From Branchinecta lynchi (taxonomy: Eukaryota; Arthropoda; Branchiopoda; Anostraca; Branchinectidae), in contig JAKZAP010000001.1 in NCBI GenBank assembly GCA_023053575.1, positions 17,500,849 through 17,564,848 on the forward strand: a DNA stretch of 64,000 nucleotides, read 5' to 3'. Position 1 is the first letter of the stretch, and each line of letters opens with the position of its first letter. Of this stretch, positions 21,300 through 33,100 are shown piece by piece. The translations under genes were made by a program, and so were the position numbers. The notes below the pieces were generated by a model. That model searched no databases and was not told the DNA's origin. It worked only from the letters and a program-made list of their open reading frames with translations.

Positions 21300-23190
21300 G
21301 TCTAGGCCTATCAACAAGACCAAAAGTTTCGATGGGATGCCAAAGGTGAATTTTTACTGGACTTCCTCATCGGGTCTTGTAGATTTTCTTTCTTCGCTAG
21401 ATCCCGTAAATATTGTGTTTTTCCCCAACACAGATCACCCAGATATTGGTCAGATTACGACCGAAATGCCAATGCCACTCTTAAATTACAAAATATTCTG
21501 ATCCGACACGTTCTTTATAAACAAACCACCTTGTAAATTTTATCCGTGGGTTTCGTTCATTCTGGAATTGTCGGATCATACCCGAATGTGACCGTTCCAT
21601 TTACCAGGTAGTAAAACAAAGATAGATCGATTAAGACATTAGTCACTATATCTATTTGTCGTGTTGTCTTTATAATACCGAGTATACCTACATAACGACC
21701 TGACAGGGAGAATTATTAAAACTTACAAAGAGTAAAGTGATGGCTTTCCACGGATTAAGACCAGACAACTTGTACGATGAGAAAACAACGGACTCTTTAG
21801 ACTTAAATTAACATTCACTTCTATCAAATTTCCGGGTTGCAGGATTCCGGACGAATTCCTTGTTCCGCGGAAAAATAAGAGTCCAGGTATGGATTCAGCA
21901 TGTATTTTTACTCCTATATCGGATTTCTAATCGACTTCAGAAACAACTTTTACTCTAGAAAATGTTCAGTTTTTGCCGGATTCAGGGCGAACTGCTTATC
22001 CGTGAAGGAAAAAAAAAAGTTCAGAAACGGATTCAGTGTGTCTCCCTCCTTACACCTATATCGAACCTTTAGTCGACTACAGAAAAAAAAAATCCTACCA
22101 AAATCTCCCGTTTTGGCCGGATTCAATTCAGATGAATAAACTACTTGTCCGGAAGAAAATAAAGTTCAAAAATGGATTCAACATGTCCCTTCATTCCTAT
22201 ATTGAATCTCTATATACAGAAACAACTGATATATGCTTCGGAGATCACATTCTTCAACCTTCACCTTCCATTGGGTCGGACATGAAAACAACGCGTTCCT
22301 GTCTTGTGTCGTTTTTCTGCGGAAAAGGCTAGAAAAAGCATACGGAATACTATCAATACTTCTAAGCGTCGTTACAATGGACACAAACTGGCCCGACTAT
22401 TTCCGCATTCGTTATGCCGCATATACTAGCGCTGCCGTCATTCTGGTCACTACTGGCTATGAAAGATAAAAAATGCACTCGTTCCACATTTTATAGGTAC
22501 TGCAAATATCTTCTAGGACTACCTCCTTGGGCCCGTCATTCTAGAATGTCGGCAAAGTATAATGTCACCGATCCATTTATTGCGGTATTTGAGCGAATTG
22601 CAGGATTATTCGTTCGCTTGATGCTAGCCACACTTTGTATAGGGCTATGTTGCCCCATGTGTAAATAAGACTATCAAAATCTACGTGTTCCATGTTGTGT
22701 GTTCTTGTATTTTTCTTTCTTTTCTTTCATACTCCATTTGTGACTTTTGTCTTAAAAATGGGAAATAAATTTCATTCATTCTAAGCGACTTCAGAAAAGA
22801 GCTTTTAATTCTAGAAAAAATGTCTGGTTCTGGCATGATTCCGGTGAACTATTTGTCAGGCAACAGAAAAAAGTTCAGATATGAATTCAATGTGTTCCCT
22901 TACGGGATACATATCTTTAAACGATTTCAGAAAAAAAAAAATTTAATTCTACCAGATTTCCGTTTTCGGCCTGATTCCGGGTGAACTATTTGTCAGGCAA
23001 CAAAACAAAATTCAGATACGGATACGGAAATACAGGGCTAAATTGCCCATCTACGAAATTGTATTCTGACCCAAAGAAACCTCGCACCCGACGGACGGAC
23101 AGACAGACAATCGGACAACTTTGCGTAGTCATTAGACCTATACATATCCCGTCACTTACGTCTTGGGACCCCAAAAAGGCATACCTGCAG
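21300..23190 (+). repeat. 138-bp-unit family, copy 1, split by a LINE
   Basis: Text like 'tttccgggttgcagg', 'gaactgcttatccg' and 'ttcagaaaaaaa' recurs through 21800-22200 and 22790-23000. It ends with a GACR run (gacggacagacagac, about 23093) and 'cttgggaccccaaaa' near 23163. These are degenerate versions of the 138-bp units of 28130-29352. A LINE occupies about 22222-22782. Confidence 0.65.
22222..22782 (+). pseudogene. LINE 3' fragment ('LPPW' family)
   Basis: The plus strand contains FYRYCKYLLGLPPWARHSR and later VTDPFIAVFERIAG, then 3' untranslated sequence ending 'aaatgggaaataaatttcattcatt'. The motif RY-KYLL-LPPW recurs at 37858-38205 (minus) and 62050-62320, and as RFAKYPPW near 57400, so this is one LINE family represented only by C-termini. 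It is inserted in the 138-bp-unit repeat. Confidence 0.75.
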
Positions 23191-23372
23191 TTTAGCTCTA
23201 ATTTGCTTTGGCAATTGGAGGAAATAATGTGAAACAGAAGGACTTTATTTTTGGCTAGGAAGCGTATGGGAGCACCCATTTCTCTCTCCCTACCAAGAAA
23301 TACACGAGTCTGCAAAGCTGAAAAGGGTAGCATTAGAAAATCTTGCAATGCATAATCACACTAGGATTCAGT

Positions 23373-23700
23373 CAATCAATCAATCACGTTTAATCCGAAT
23401 AGCTAAAAGCTAGAAAAGGAATAAAAATTCTGCCAAAACACGAAACTGGATGACTAATAGGCAGTTGGCGATGAGGTCGAAATAAAACTGGCTTACTGTA
23501 CAAAAATCAAGAAAAATATTTTTAGTGAGGCAGTGATTTCCGCATTAACATAATCGAGATCTGTGTTAAAAGCTCAATCACGGCTGTATTCATACATAAT
23601 TGCCATCTCTGTGCAATAGCTTGACCAAAGTCAACTATAAGTTAGCCAAAGTAGGTAATTAAGGGCCTCTGAAAAATCCTCAATAGGTGTCTTGGATCTT
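23373..23700 (-). mobile_element. LINE 3' end with (TTGA)n tail
   Basis: Minus-strand text ends 'ggattaaacgtgattgattgattgactg', a 3' end with tandem TGAT repeats. No coding part is seen. Confidence 0.4.
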
Positions 23701-23949
23701 CGTTCTACCATTTAGCCCAAAACTGCACCGTTCACACTTAAGTAACTATTCAAATAAGCATACCTCTCTGTATTTTGGTCGCAGGGATACAACTTGTTGA
23801 TAACACTCCGTCGTTTCTCAGTTCTGAACTCTTTCTCACTTTTCGGGTCATCAATAAAAGTATAAAAAAAAATATACGGCGCGAAAATTCTCCGGAAACA
23901 CCGATGCAAAAAACAAAGAGTACTGTGAGAAGAAAAGATCGATTCTTAC

Positions 23950-24121
23950 CTCCAAGGCGTCGCGTTCGAACACTCTGAGCTGCAATGAAAGCTCAAGCTT
24001 GGCCTTCCTCGAAGTCCAGAAGTCCGTGAGCCCCTCTCTCTGTCTCCCTAATTTCTCAACCGCTGTGCTGATGGCTACTACTGACCCCGTTGAATCACTC
24101 TCAGAGGTCAAACCCAGTGAG
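23950..24121 (-). CDS. trio: trio exon 9: linker plus spectrin helix (57 codons)
   Basis: This exon is 172 nt. One nucleotide completes the serine codon begun in exon 8, then 57 codons end in phase 0. A Ser/Thr-rich linker of about 15 residues is followed by FWTSRKAKLELSLQLRVFER, matching the Trio pattern F-x-x-RK-KLE--LQLR-FE. The acceptor is TTTTTTGCAG and the donor GAG|GTAAGA. Confidence 0.93.
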
Positions 24122-24611
24122 CTGCAAAAAAAAGTAACATTGTTCGGCAACATCATTCTTTGAAGGAAATACAATAATCGTAGTACTGCTCCACTGGTGC
24201 CTTAAATGGGTTCAGGCGACCCTCCCCCCCACTCCGCCTCCACCACACAAACACCTTGCCACCGGTACAACCACAGCGTCTCGAAACTTGACTTTCCGTG
24301 ATCTTGGTCTTAACTCAAGCAGAGATTTTATAAAAACATACCCCCCCCCCCCACACGCACACACAAAGAAACAAACAACAAATATAACCCGTAAAGAATC
24401 TTAACAAGTAGAAGAACAAGCTTATGCACAAAGGGTATGTGTATTTTAAGCAAAACGTGCTGGCTGGAGGTCTTCTTGGACTCGTCTTAAATTACTTTCC
24501 CTTCTTAATGTAACCCCTGTCCCCGAATTATGTTCCTCCCAAATAACAGGCTGAGAAGATAGGTCAAAAATTGTACGTAATTTACACTGACACGTGACAG
24601 AAACAACAGCT

Positions 24612-26431
24612 ACGAGCTCATACGACACTTGATATGAGTAGGTGGAACAAGAAAGTAGATGAGAACGTCACAGAATACCCCGCCATCCAAAAATGCGGTT
24701 CGGACCACCTCGGATCATCCAGTGCAAATGATAAATATTCTTTGAGCCCAAGCTGACTTTGAAACATTTACTCCAGCAATGTTTTCGACGGATACGTCAG
24801 CTAAGATTCTTCCCCAACTCCCCCTACCGTGGCCAAATCAAATTCCGGACTCCTAAATGGATCATACGAAGTATTTTCTCTTACACTTACCAAGTTCCAC
24901 TCAAATCTGAGCGTTTTGGGAGAATTTCGTCCCCCCCCCCGTCCCCCACCGTGGTCGAATACGGTTCGAACCTTAAAATATGTCATCTAGGATATGTGAT
25001 CTCTCTACATTTCAAGTTTCATTCGAATCACTCCACTTGTTTGACCCCTATGCGAGCGACAACATTTCATCAAGTTTGACTGGACTCGGAGCATAGCCTA
25101 TCTGCAAATTTCCGGCTCCCGCTTCACCCCTTCCCTACCGTGGCCGAAACCGATCCAGACGCCAAATAAAAAATCAAGGCCGCATAAACTCGGTGAATCG
25201 GTAAACCAACTTGCATCCCATTTTGTCCATCTGTTTGTTTTTTGTTTATGTCAAAAAGTTTCCAGACCCCCCCCCCCCTCTCCAACTCTCCCAACCATGG
25301 CCGCGCGCATGTGGTTCGGACGCATTTTTTGCTTAACTAGGTCATCAGTTCCTACCACCCATACAGTTTCATTCGAATAGGGCCACCCATTAGCAACTTA
25401 CGGAAGGATTCCCCTTCCCTCAACCCCCCAAAGATGGTCGGATACAGGAACAGAAGTTTTCCTAGGGCATTATGTCGGGTATTTAAGTCACCATATCTCT
25501 GCAAAGTTTCATCGTCCTTAGAAAATCTGGAACTATCCTAACAGGCGATCATCGGAATTCTGAGAAACACCATCCAGCTCGCCCTACGGAGCCCCGATAC
25601 GATCTGGTTCTGCCAATTTCGTATCTATTGCTTGTTCTTCCAACCAAGTTTCATCCCAATCCCTCGACTCTAAACGTTTCACGATATTTCCCGTGCCTCC
25701 CTCCAATCCCCTCCTCACAAGTATTGGATCCGAGCAGGACCTGACACGGAACATCCGAGACAATAGCTCTTTCTATACTTACCAGGTTTCATTCAGTTCT
25801 GACCACCTGTTCAAAAGTTATGCGTTCCACTAGATTCCGGGCTCCCAACCCATCAACTACCCCATGATGGTTGGATCGGGGTAAAGGAAATTCTTAAGTC
25901 AGTCTGTTCGGGTCCCTAATGCGCATCGCTCGTCGTCCTAGCACATCAGGAAGCACCGATTCGCGGGATCGAAGGAATTCCGACCCCCCCCCCCCCCCCC
26001 GAACTCTCCCAAAATGCCGGAATCCGATCCAGCTATATCCAGGATCTATCTAGGACTTGTGCTAGTTCTTCCCACCAAGCTTCATCCCAATCCCTCCGCT
26101 CTAAGCGTTTCCCAAGATTTCCGGTTCCCCCCTCCAGCCCTCCCCCTCCCAAAGTCAGCGGATCTGATCCAGATCTGAATTGGATCATTAACACCCGATC
26201 ACCCGTTCAAAAGTTATAAATATCTCAAGATTCCGGATTCCTCCTCCCTCTACTCCCCCCCGATACTCGGATCTGGGAAATTACTATTTCCAACTTGTGG
26301 GGTCCATGATACGCTCCAAGTTTCATCATCCTAGCTTATGTGGAAGTGCCCGAACTAGGGAAACACGGACAGACCGACCGACGGACGGATAGAAATTACG
26401 ATCGCTATGTGGCACTTGGCCGAAGGGCAAG
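24612..26431 (+). mobile_element. Helentron/HINE-like repeat, copy 2
   Basis: It starts 'gctcatacgacacttg' and ends 'cgatcgctatgtggcacttg' after a GACR run 'cagaccgaccgacggacgg'. The body repeats 'aagtttcatcgtcctag', 'ccgttcaaaagttat' and 'ccatgatggttggatcgg' motifs with poly-C tracts (for example about 25984-26000). It has the same order of phrases as copies at 11080 and 50327. A fold-back family fragment (24734-24805) lies near the start. Confidence 0.65.
24734..24805 (-). repeat. fold-back family fragment
   Basis: The plus strand reads attctttgagcccaagctga and then 'ggatacgtcagct', the reverse orientation of the right end at 7530-7600. The rest of the element is absent. Confidence 0.75.
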
Positions 26432-27300
26432 ACCACAGAAAAGCCTCTGTTCTCCTTGCGGTAGCGTTACCATTGATCCATGGACAGGCCAACTCCCTCG
26501 TGTCGCCCCATAGCCAGTAGTTGACACTGGGATCATTCCTATTTCATTACCGGCAGATGAAAGCCAACGGGATCATTCCAGCCTTATTTGCAGGAGCTTA
26601 GATGTCCAACAGAAAACACCCGAACAAAAAAAAACTACATATCCTCTCTTATGCCTCGGGCCCCATTTAGTCGTTTTTCTAAACCAAAATGGAAACACAT
26701 ATGCTATCTAGGCATTGCTTCATTTCATTGCCGTTAGATGTTGTCTGTTTTGTATCGTCATTGTGACCTAACATTTCTGTTACCTCGATCCGTTTGTCCC
26801 TGATCCGTCAGCGTTTCCGGGTTTTAACTACACCATCAACATTTTACCATCTTGTTTAATTTATGGAAACTTCTTGTGAATACTAGTGTGAAATAAACAT
26901 TTCTTTATTTGGACAGAAAGAGCGCAGTGTGTCTGAGCCATAGGCTACCTAGCACATCCCTAACCCTCGTTCGCTGATTGGTCTTGAGAGTGAAAAATAA
27001 GGTCAAGCCCGCCGGTCTTCAGAAGATTATCACGCTATCCACAAGGTCCCCACGACCCCTGTTCAAGACCTAGCCTAATCTCCAACCTCTAAACTTTACA
27101 GGGCTACTCTGAATCAACGATGGACATGTCAATAGCAAACAAATAAAATCATTACCATGCAATAATGGCAATTTACAATCATCACGGCTACCTAGCCGTA
27201 CAATTGGGTTTTCCCTGTAAATCGGTGATGTATTCAAGAATAAAAATATCCAGTGATACGGGCTTTATAATTTCCTAGTTTTCCCCAAACGGATGATGAC
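26432..27300. other. intronic stretch, nothing recognised
   Basis: I see no exon, no repeat partner within the window and no RNA between the HINE-like copy and trio exon 8. Confidence 0.4.
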
Positions 27301-27310
27301 AGAAGCTCAC

Positions 27311-27483
27311 CTGAGTTCCTGCAATAGGGCTTCGCCTTCAGCAATCGTATTGATGCAAGCTTCTAGCGTTGCATCCCTCTGCAATATGAACTGCTCCAAA
27401 TTCCGCTGGCAAACTTCGGTGTTTTCCCCATAATCTCCCGTTTGCTGGAGCTCTTGTTTCAAATCATCCAACCATTTTGTGAG
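27311..27483 (-). CDS. trio: trio exon 8: spectrin segment (57 codons plus 2 nt)
   Basis: This exon is 173 nt, starting in phase 0 with LTKWLDDLKQELQQTGDYGE. It ends with INTIAEGEALLQEL and two nucleotides, AG, of a split serine codon. Trio has L-W-T-W-(L/M)-E-(D/E)-L-QKE and V-I-(K)EGE-LIQQL here. The acceptor is TTTATTTCAG and the donor CAG|GTGAGC. The split codon is completed by the C that opens the next exon, which is strong evidence that both borders are right. Confidence 0.93.
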
Positions 27484-27489
27484 CTGAAA

Positions 27490-28125
27490 TAAACAAGTTT
27501 TACCCAGAAAGTTCTCGTTTAGGATACCTAAGAAAACCATCGAACTGTCAAAAGTGCAGGAAGAAGAGCTTCGGTCGGAGTGGCAGCCGTATATATGATC
27601 CGAAACGCCTCATCGGGAATGAAATATTCATGTAAAATGTTAGAATCGAATGTAAACATTGTTTTTCTCTTAAATAAAAGTAATTGCTTATGTTGCCAAT
27701 GTTGTTTTTTCTTTTCTTCCATACGAATGGAAGAATCCACATGCTCCTAGATATTCAGCTACAGGTCCGGAACGGAGTCTGCCAGTGTGCAGGGACATAC
27801 AAGAAATCTTGTGACACGCTTAAGGTCGACGTATCAGTACAGAAATTGGCAAACAGGACTATCATCCGAGCCTGACGCATCACGCATTCTTTACTATTAT
27901 TTTTTAGTCTCAATTTTCAAGCTACTTCCACTGTGTCAGATACTCATCATGCAGTTCTTTTTTCGAATTTAATCCTTGTCAACAACGTTCGGGAAAACAT
28001 TCTGCCCTTTACTATAGGTAGACTCAAGGCTATAAACTTTCTGGCAGGGATTACTTATGGTATCTTTTTCGAAAACCTCACAAATTTGAATAATCTTAGG
28101 TATTTTTGGGGTACTGGAATTTTTT
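27490..28125. other. intronic stretch, nothing recognised
   Basis: Upstream of the exon 8 acceptor I find only short chance ORFs without motifs. Confidence 0.4.
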
Positions 28126-28129
28126 CGAC

Positions 28130-29352
28130 TTTTTTGGGATCCCAAGACTAAGTGGCGGGATACCTAAGACATTGCAAAAATGTCCGTCTGTCTGTGAGTA
28201 CGATAACTCTCCAAGGGAATGAGATATTTTGTTGAAACTTGGTGTGAGGACTCACTGGGTCACGGGTAAGGTCAAGTTCGTAGATGGGCTCTGTAGCCCT
28301 ACATTTAGGGGTAGGGGTTTAAATAAAGGGAAAAATAAAATATTTTTAAACAGAAAATGTGACAGTCGATCATGGGGTAAGAAGATATACTGAACACGAC
28401 GGTGAAAACCATTTTGTCATCGGACAAGTAGTTCGCCCGGAATCCGGCCAAAACCGGAAAATTTGTTAAAAGTAAAAGTTTCATTTGAAGTTGATTAGAT
28501 GGTCGATATAGGGTAAGAAGATATGCTGAACACGACGGTGGAAACTATTTTTTTGGGCCGGGCAAGTAGTTAGCCCGGGATCCGGCCAAAACCGGAAAGT
28601 CTGCTAAAAGTCAAAGTTTTATTTGAAGTTGATTTGATGTTCGATTTAGTGGCAGAAAGACGTGCTGAACACGATGGTGAAAACCATTTTCTCGTCGGAC
28701 AAGTAGTTCGCCCGGAATCCGGCCAAAACCGGAAAGATTTTTAAAAGTAAAAGTTCTATTTGAAGTTGATTAGATGTTCGATTTAGGGCTAAGAAGACAT
28801 GCTGAACACTTATGTGAAAAGAATTTTCTACCAGGACAAGTAGTTCGCCCGGAATCCGGCCGAAACCGGAAAATTGTTAAAAGTTAAAGTTTTATTTGTA
28901 TATGGTTGATTAGATATCCGATTTAGGGGTAAGAAGAGATGCTGAATACGTGTATGACAATCACTTTTTACCCGGACATATAGTTCGATCGGAATCCGGC
29001 TGGAGCCGCAAAATTTGTTATAAACAGAATTTTCATTTGAAGTTGATTAGATGTTCAGTATTGGGGAAAGCAGATACGCTGAGTTTGTTTTTGAGCTTTC
29101 TTTTTTCGCTGGACAAGCAGTTCAAGAATTCGGCCCAAACCGGGAAATTGGCAGAAGTGGCAGGAAGCTTTCGTCAAAACAGATATGACTTATAGCGGTA
29201 AACACACATGCTGAATCAATATCTGAACTTGGTTGTCTCTGTTTCTGAATTTTAATAGTAAAAATGTTCAAGGAGTCTGTTGAAGACTGGATCTGGCGAA
29301 GACAAGACCCAATTGTCTGGATCAAATATTTAAATGTCTGGGATCCCATCGA
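28130..29352. mobile_element. GGGATCCC-bounded element with about seven 138-bp tandem units
   Basis: The left end is 'ttttttgggatcccaag' and the right end 'ctgggatcccatcgaagcc'. After a GACR/GTCT-type word (ccgtctgtctg) come tandem units marked by gttcgcccggaatccgg. These fall at 28431, 28569, 28705, 28843, 28983 and about 29120, spaced 136-140 bp. There is no coding capacity. Relatives lie at 21300, 39430, 43816 and 58487. Central tandem repeats plus a GACR microsatellite are found in non-autonomous Helentrons and some TIR elements. The class is unproven. Confidence 0.82.
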
Positions 29353-29989
29353 AGCCTTTGGTCTTGTTCTTATTGAAGGACAGACACGGAGAAAATATCA
29401 GAGAAATGTGGTTGAGAAACGTAGCAGTTACTCCCAGATTTCACTAAATCCCCAACACCTCAAGTTACCCCCCAAAATATAACCAGATGAATGTTCTCCT
29501 CTCTCCACATCGACAAAATTCTTCCTACCGTCCAGCAATAATCCCGTATCTCCATTCTCAAGTTCCAAAGCTTGTTTTAACACTATCCTCTAATCAACGA
29601 ACGGAACTAAGGTGGACTTGGAGGAATTTCTTCGGGATTTCCTGACAATTAGAACAAAACTTTGGCGGGATCAATTTGGCATCGTAAACAAGGATATTTT
29701 GAAATGTAAATTCATTTAGCCAAGTTCGCGCCAGGATTACCAACACTGTTTACATACCTGTCAACAATGAAGGCACAGGTTGTAAATGGCACTCAGGTGC
29801 CGGGAGGCAGGTTTGAGAACTTTATTAAGAAAAAATCCATTTACAGTTTGTGTGGCCATAGAAAAGGTGAGCCTTTACTTCCAAACAATGGATAGAGGAA
29901 CCGGCCAGTCTTCTATAGGAATACTGGGTTTCAACCTCCAGCAAATGAACATGATTAAAGGACCCGTCGTACTTATAGTGCCAATGCAA

Positions 29990-30309
29990 CGTACTTCCGG
30001 ATTGCAGTGATTAATTCTTAAACCTGAAAATGTAAATTTCATCTGTTATATTCTAAACCCTCTAACGACACCACACTAATCTTTGCACTCACGATTTTCC
30101 AAGCGTATTATGCTCCCAACGAGTGTTCGTGTGTCCTGCTACTGATGACTAAACCGGTTATCTCAATCTTGCCGAGTCTTTCCCAGAAGTCAATGCGTCT
30201 GGGAAAAGGCTTAAAACAGCTAAAGTCGTGGATAATTTGCTAAAAGCAGAGCATAGTTTTACAATATTTAGATCATTTCGAATATTGGAACATAAGTGCG
30301 AGGTGTGCT
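29990..30309. repeat. dispersed repeat Y, copy 2
   Basis: It matches 17830-18140 in order: 'caatgcaacgtacttccgg', 'ccctctaac', 'gggaaaaggcttaaaacagc' and 'gtgcgagg'. The MITE at 30310 is inserted at its right edge. Confidence 0.6.
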
Positions 30310-30757
30310 TTAAAGGACACCTGAACAATGAAACCATAGTTGAACACACCATGGAGAATGCATTTACAGGCATGGCCACAGAGAGCATTCTTCTCCTGAG
30401 CGGACGTTTTCAAAATAGGGATGTTTGTTTCTCGGGGTTTGCACATGCAGACTCCAAGACAAAAAAGCGCAATTCATTCAAATCTTGTACAGCGCTGGCC
30501 GGATCGTATTGGAACTTCTTTTAGATATATGTTTGGGCTTAACTGGTTAAAAAATATTCCAGAACAAGGGTTGATTGGAGACATTTGTTCATTTCTAAAA
30601 TTGTTCGGTACTGACATTAGGACAGATGCAAAATGGAGCAAAAATCATAGCATGGAAACACTATTTCGTATTTGGATTGGGTTTTCTGCAGGCAATGTTA
30701 ACGAAAGTCATACAGGTAGGGATGATACTTGGTACTCTTCATTCAGGTGTCCTTTAA
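30310..30757 (+). mobile_element. 448-bp TTAA-bounded MITE, copy 1
   Basis: Inverted ends are TTAAAGGACACCTGAA and TTCAGGTGTCCTTTAA. It has the same length and interior as 42564-43011, and a third copy is cut by the window end at 63896. All visible outer ends show TTAA, compatible with a piggyBac-like TTAA duplication or a TA duplication. There is no ORF with transposase motifs. Confidence 0.88.
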
Positions 30758-31119
30758 GCAAAACATTTTTTTTTTCTTAAGCTCGATCTGCCACCATCGA
30801 GAAAAGCCAGCCACTTCACGTTCAAACTACTTAAGAATCTATCTCAATTTCGAACACATCTACGTCCTTAGTTAGATAAGTAGAAATCCAAGATTCATTT
30901 ATTTCGATGTCGGTGCTTGTGTGGTGCGAAGAGACTGCTACAAGGGGATCAGCTCGATAAATTCTGCGGCGGGTGGGGGGGGGGGGGGCATCTACGGTAT
31001 CCAGCGGGTTAAGAGTAACAAATAATACACAGTTTTTTTTATACATGACGATGGAGCTAGCTAGGACTCGGAGAGTAAATACAATGTTAACGCCTCAACC
31101 AGCCGATAATAACTGATCA

Positions 31120-31310
31120 ATAATATTTTAAAGCACATCTCGCACTATTTTACTGTTTATGTTCCAATATTCAAAACTACCTGAATACTGTAAAATTATA
31201 CTCTACTTCTAACAAATTATCCACATATTTGGCTGTTTTAAGCCTTTTTCCAAGCCCGCCGACTTCTAGCAAAATCTCTGCAAAAATTCAGATAACCGGT
31301 TTTACGCGCC
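31120..31310 (-). repeat. dispersed repeat Y, copy 3 (inverted)
   Basis: It reads as the reverse complement of the right part of the blocks at 17830 and 29990: 'gctgttttaagcctttttcc' and 'ctcgcacta'. Confidence 0.55.
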
Positions 31311-31362
31311 AATAGAATGATGCGCGAGGGCTCGTCGGTGGCATTATGCACCTGGAAATACT

Positions 31363-31658
31363 GAGCGTGTTCCAACCTTCTATAAGTAGTAACTATTAGT
31401 TACTATTTCCGTTCCAACCTCACCAAACGTTACTACGCCGACTGTTCCAACCTTCTCGAAATAGTAACGAACAGTAACTATTTGCTTACCACGCTCGGGA
31501 GCGTAGTAACTACGGATCTCTGTAACGTGATTGGTCGGATTCACCCGTGGCATGATATTCTGCTGGAAAATAGAAAAATCGTTCCAGCCTTGACGGCAAA
31601 AAGCCAGAATTCGTGACGTCGTGCGTAGTATTTACGGTAAGTAGGATGGAACCCGCTC
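31363..31658. mobile_element. MITE, GAGCGTGTTCCA family, copy 2
   Basis: It is 296 bp, collinear with 6448-6752 and shares tagaaaaatcgttccagcc and 'agccagaattcgtgacgtc'. The right end is slightly mutated (ggaacccgctc). No clear target duplication remains. Confidence 0.82.
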
Positions 31659-31859
31659 CCTCATCGTGGCAAGTGCAAAGATTAGAGAGGTATCGCAAGC
31701 GGGCTTAAAATGTAACATACGAGGTTTGGGTCTTGGATTTTAAAGGAATAAATGAATGCAGTTGCAGAAGTAGGTTGCATTGGCAATCTAGGTACGACGG
31801 GTCATCTAAGGGAAATACAGCGCTCTATGCTGTCAATCACTAGAAGGCTACTTTGGTCA

Positions 31860-32146
31860 TATGCCAAGTCATATGACAACATATGACAACAAGTGAAGAC
31901 ACGTAAAATGTTTTGATAATTAATCTAATATAACACATTTTATATTTTTTATGTTTGACATACCGTTTAAATTTGTTTATTTTTTATGTTGACATACCAT
32001 TTAATTTTGTTACAATTTATGAAGTCGTACAAGTTTTAAAACGAATTGTAAATATCAATTATATTTTGTTTAAGTTGACAGTCCTATGTTATCATGTTGT
32101 GAAAAAGATATTTAGGAATAAATGCGATGATTGATTGATTGATTGA
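31860..32146 (+). mobile_element. LINE 3' end with (TTGA)n tail
   Basis: An AT-rich stretch ends 'ggaataaatgcgatgattgattgattgatt'. The tandem tetramer tail and preceding aataaa suggest a LINE 3' end. No coding sequence remains. Confidence 0.45.
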
Positions 32147-32329
32147 TACCAGAGTACAGCAGTACAACAGTAATAATTTGGTATGTTGATAATAAACCGA
32201 TCTATTTTAAAGCTTGAAAGCTGTCGAAAAGCTTCTATTCCCTGACCCACAGACCCAAACCACTACCAATAGAGCTTATTTATGGCAGGATCTGCGAGGG
32301 TACTGAAAAGGACTGGAAAGTTCATTACA

Positions 32330-33100
32330 GCTCCCGGTCCCTACCTCCCAAATATATCCCTGGATTTCGACCTCCCAATATTCCTAGACTAGAACACTGG
32401 CCTGTTCCTCTATGCATTGTTTGGAAGCACTGTTTGGAAAGTAAAATAATAGTGACAAAATAGCTCCCGTTAAAGTTTAACTGAACAGGCAACTTATTTT
32501 CACATCTTAGATTCAAATACACTGAATTATTACAGCACCCATTGGGGATTTTCATTCTGTCCACAGTAGTCTTCAGTAGGGACGTTGGGAATGTGGACGC
32601 TTTCCCATGGTGAATCCGTCCACAATTCGCCCGCGAAAATCACTACACAAGACACCTCATTAGCAGACACGACGTTCTGCCATATCTAGTTTGTTTTTGG
32701 CACTGCAGACTGCAGACACTTCTTTGTTTATTGGATACACAATTTATTTACTCGTTTGCTACTGGTGTTGTTGCCAAATGTTCCAGGCACCATAGAGCTA
32801 TCACAAAAACGGGAAGAGCGGCAAGCACAATGGGATAATCGATTATTTGGAAATATCAGAAAAAACAAACTAACGCTTTTTCATCGGGTTTTCAAGATTA
32901 TTTAAGCGAACAAGTGATGGGTAACTAGATTGTCGTATCCTAGCCCTTTTCGGTTAAACTTTAAAAGACCTCTCTTGCTTATTCTGCCTTTCAGATTATC
33001 CCTAGCTCCCTTATGGGATTATAAGATTCTAAAATCTCCGCCTTTCGCTACTGTTTCGTTCTGAACCTTCGACGTGTCAGCCTAGCCGAGTTTTGACAGT
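32330..33100. repeat. dispersed repeat Z
   Basis: Parts recur elsewhere: 'tgggtaactagat-gtc-tatcc' with 'ttcggttaaacttta' at 38560-38610; 'ttaactgaac' with 'acactgaattatt' at 37530-37590; and the 32930-33090 part inverted at 35560-35740. It is a multi-kilobase repeat in fragments, class unknown. Confidence 0.5.
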
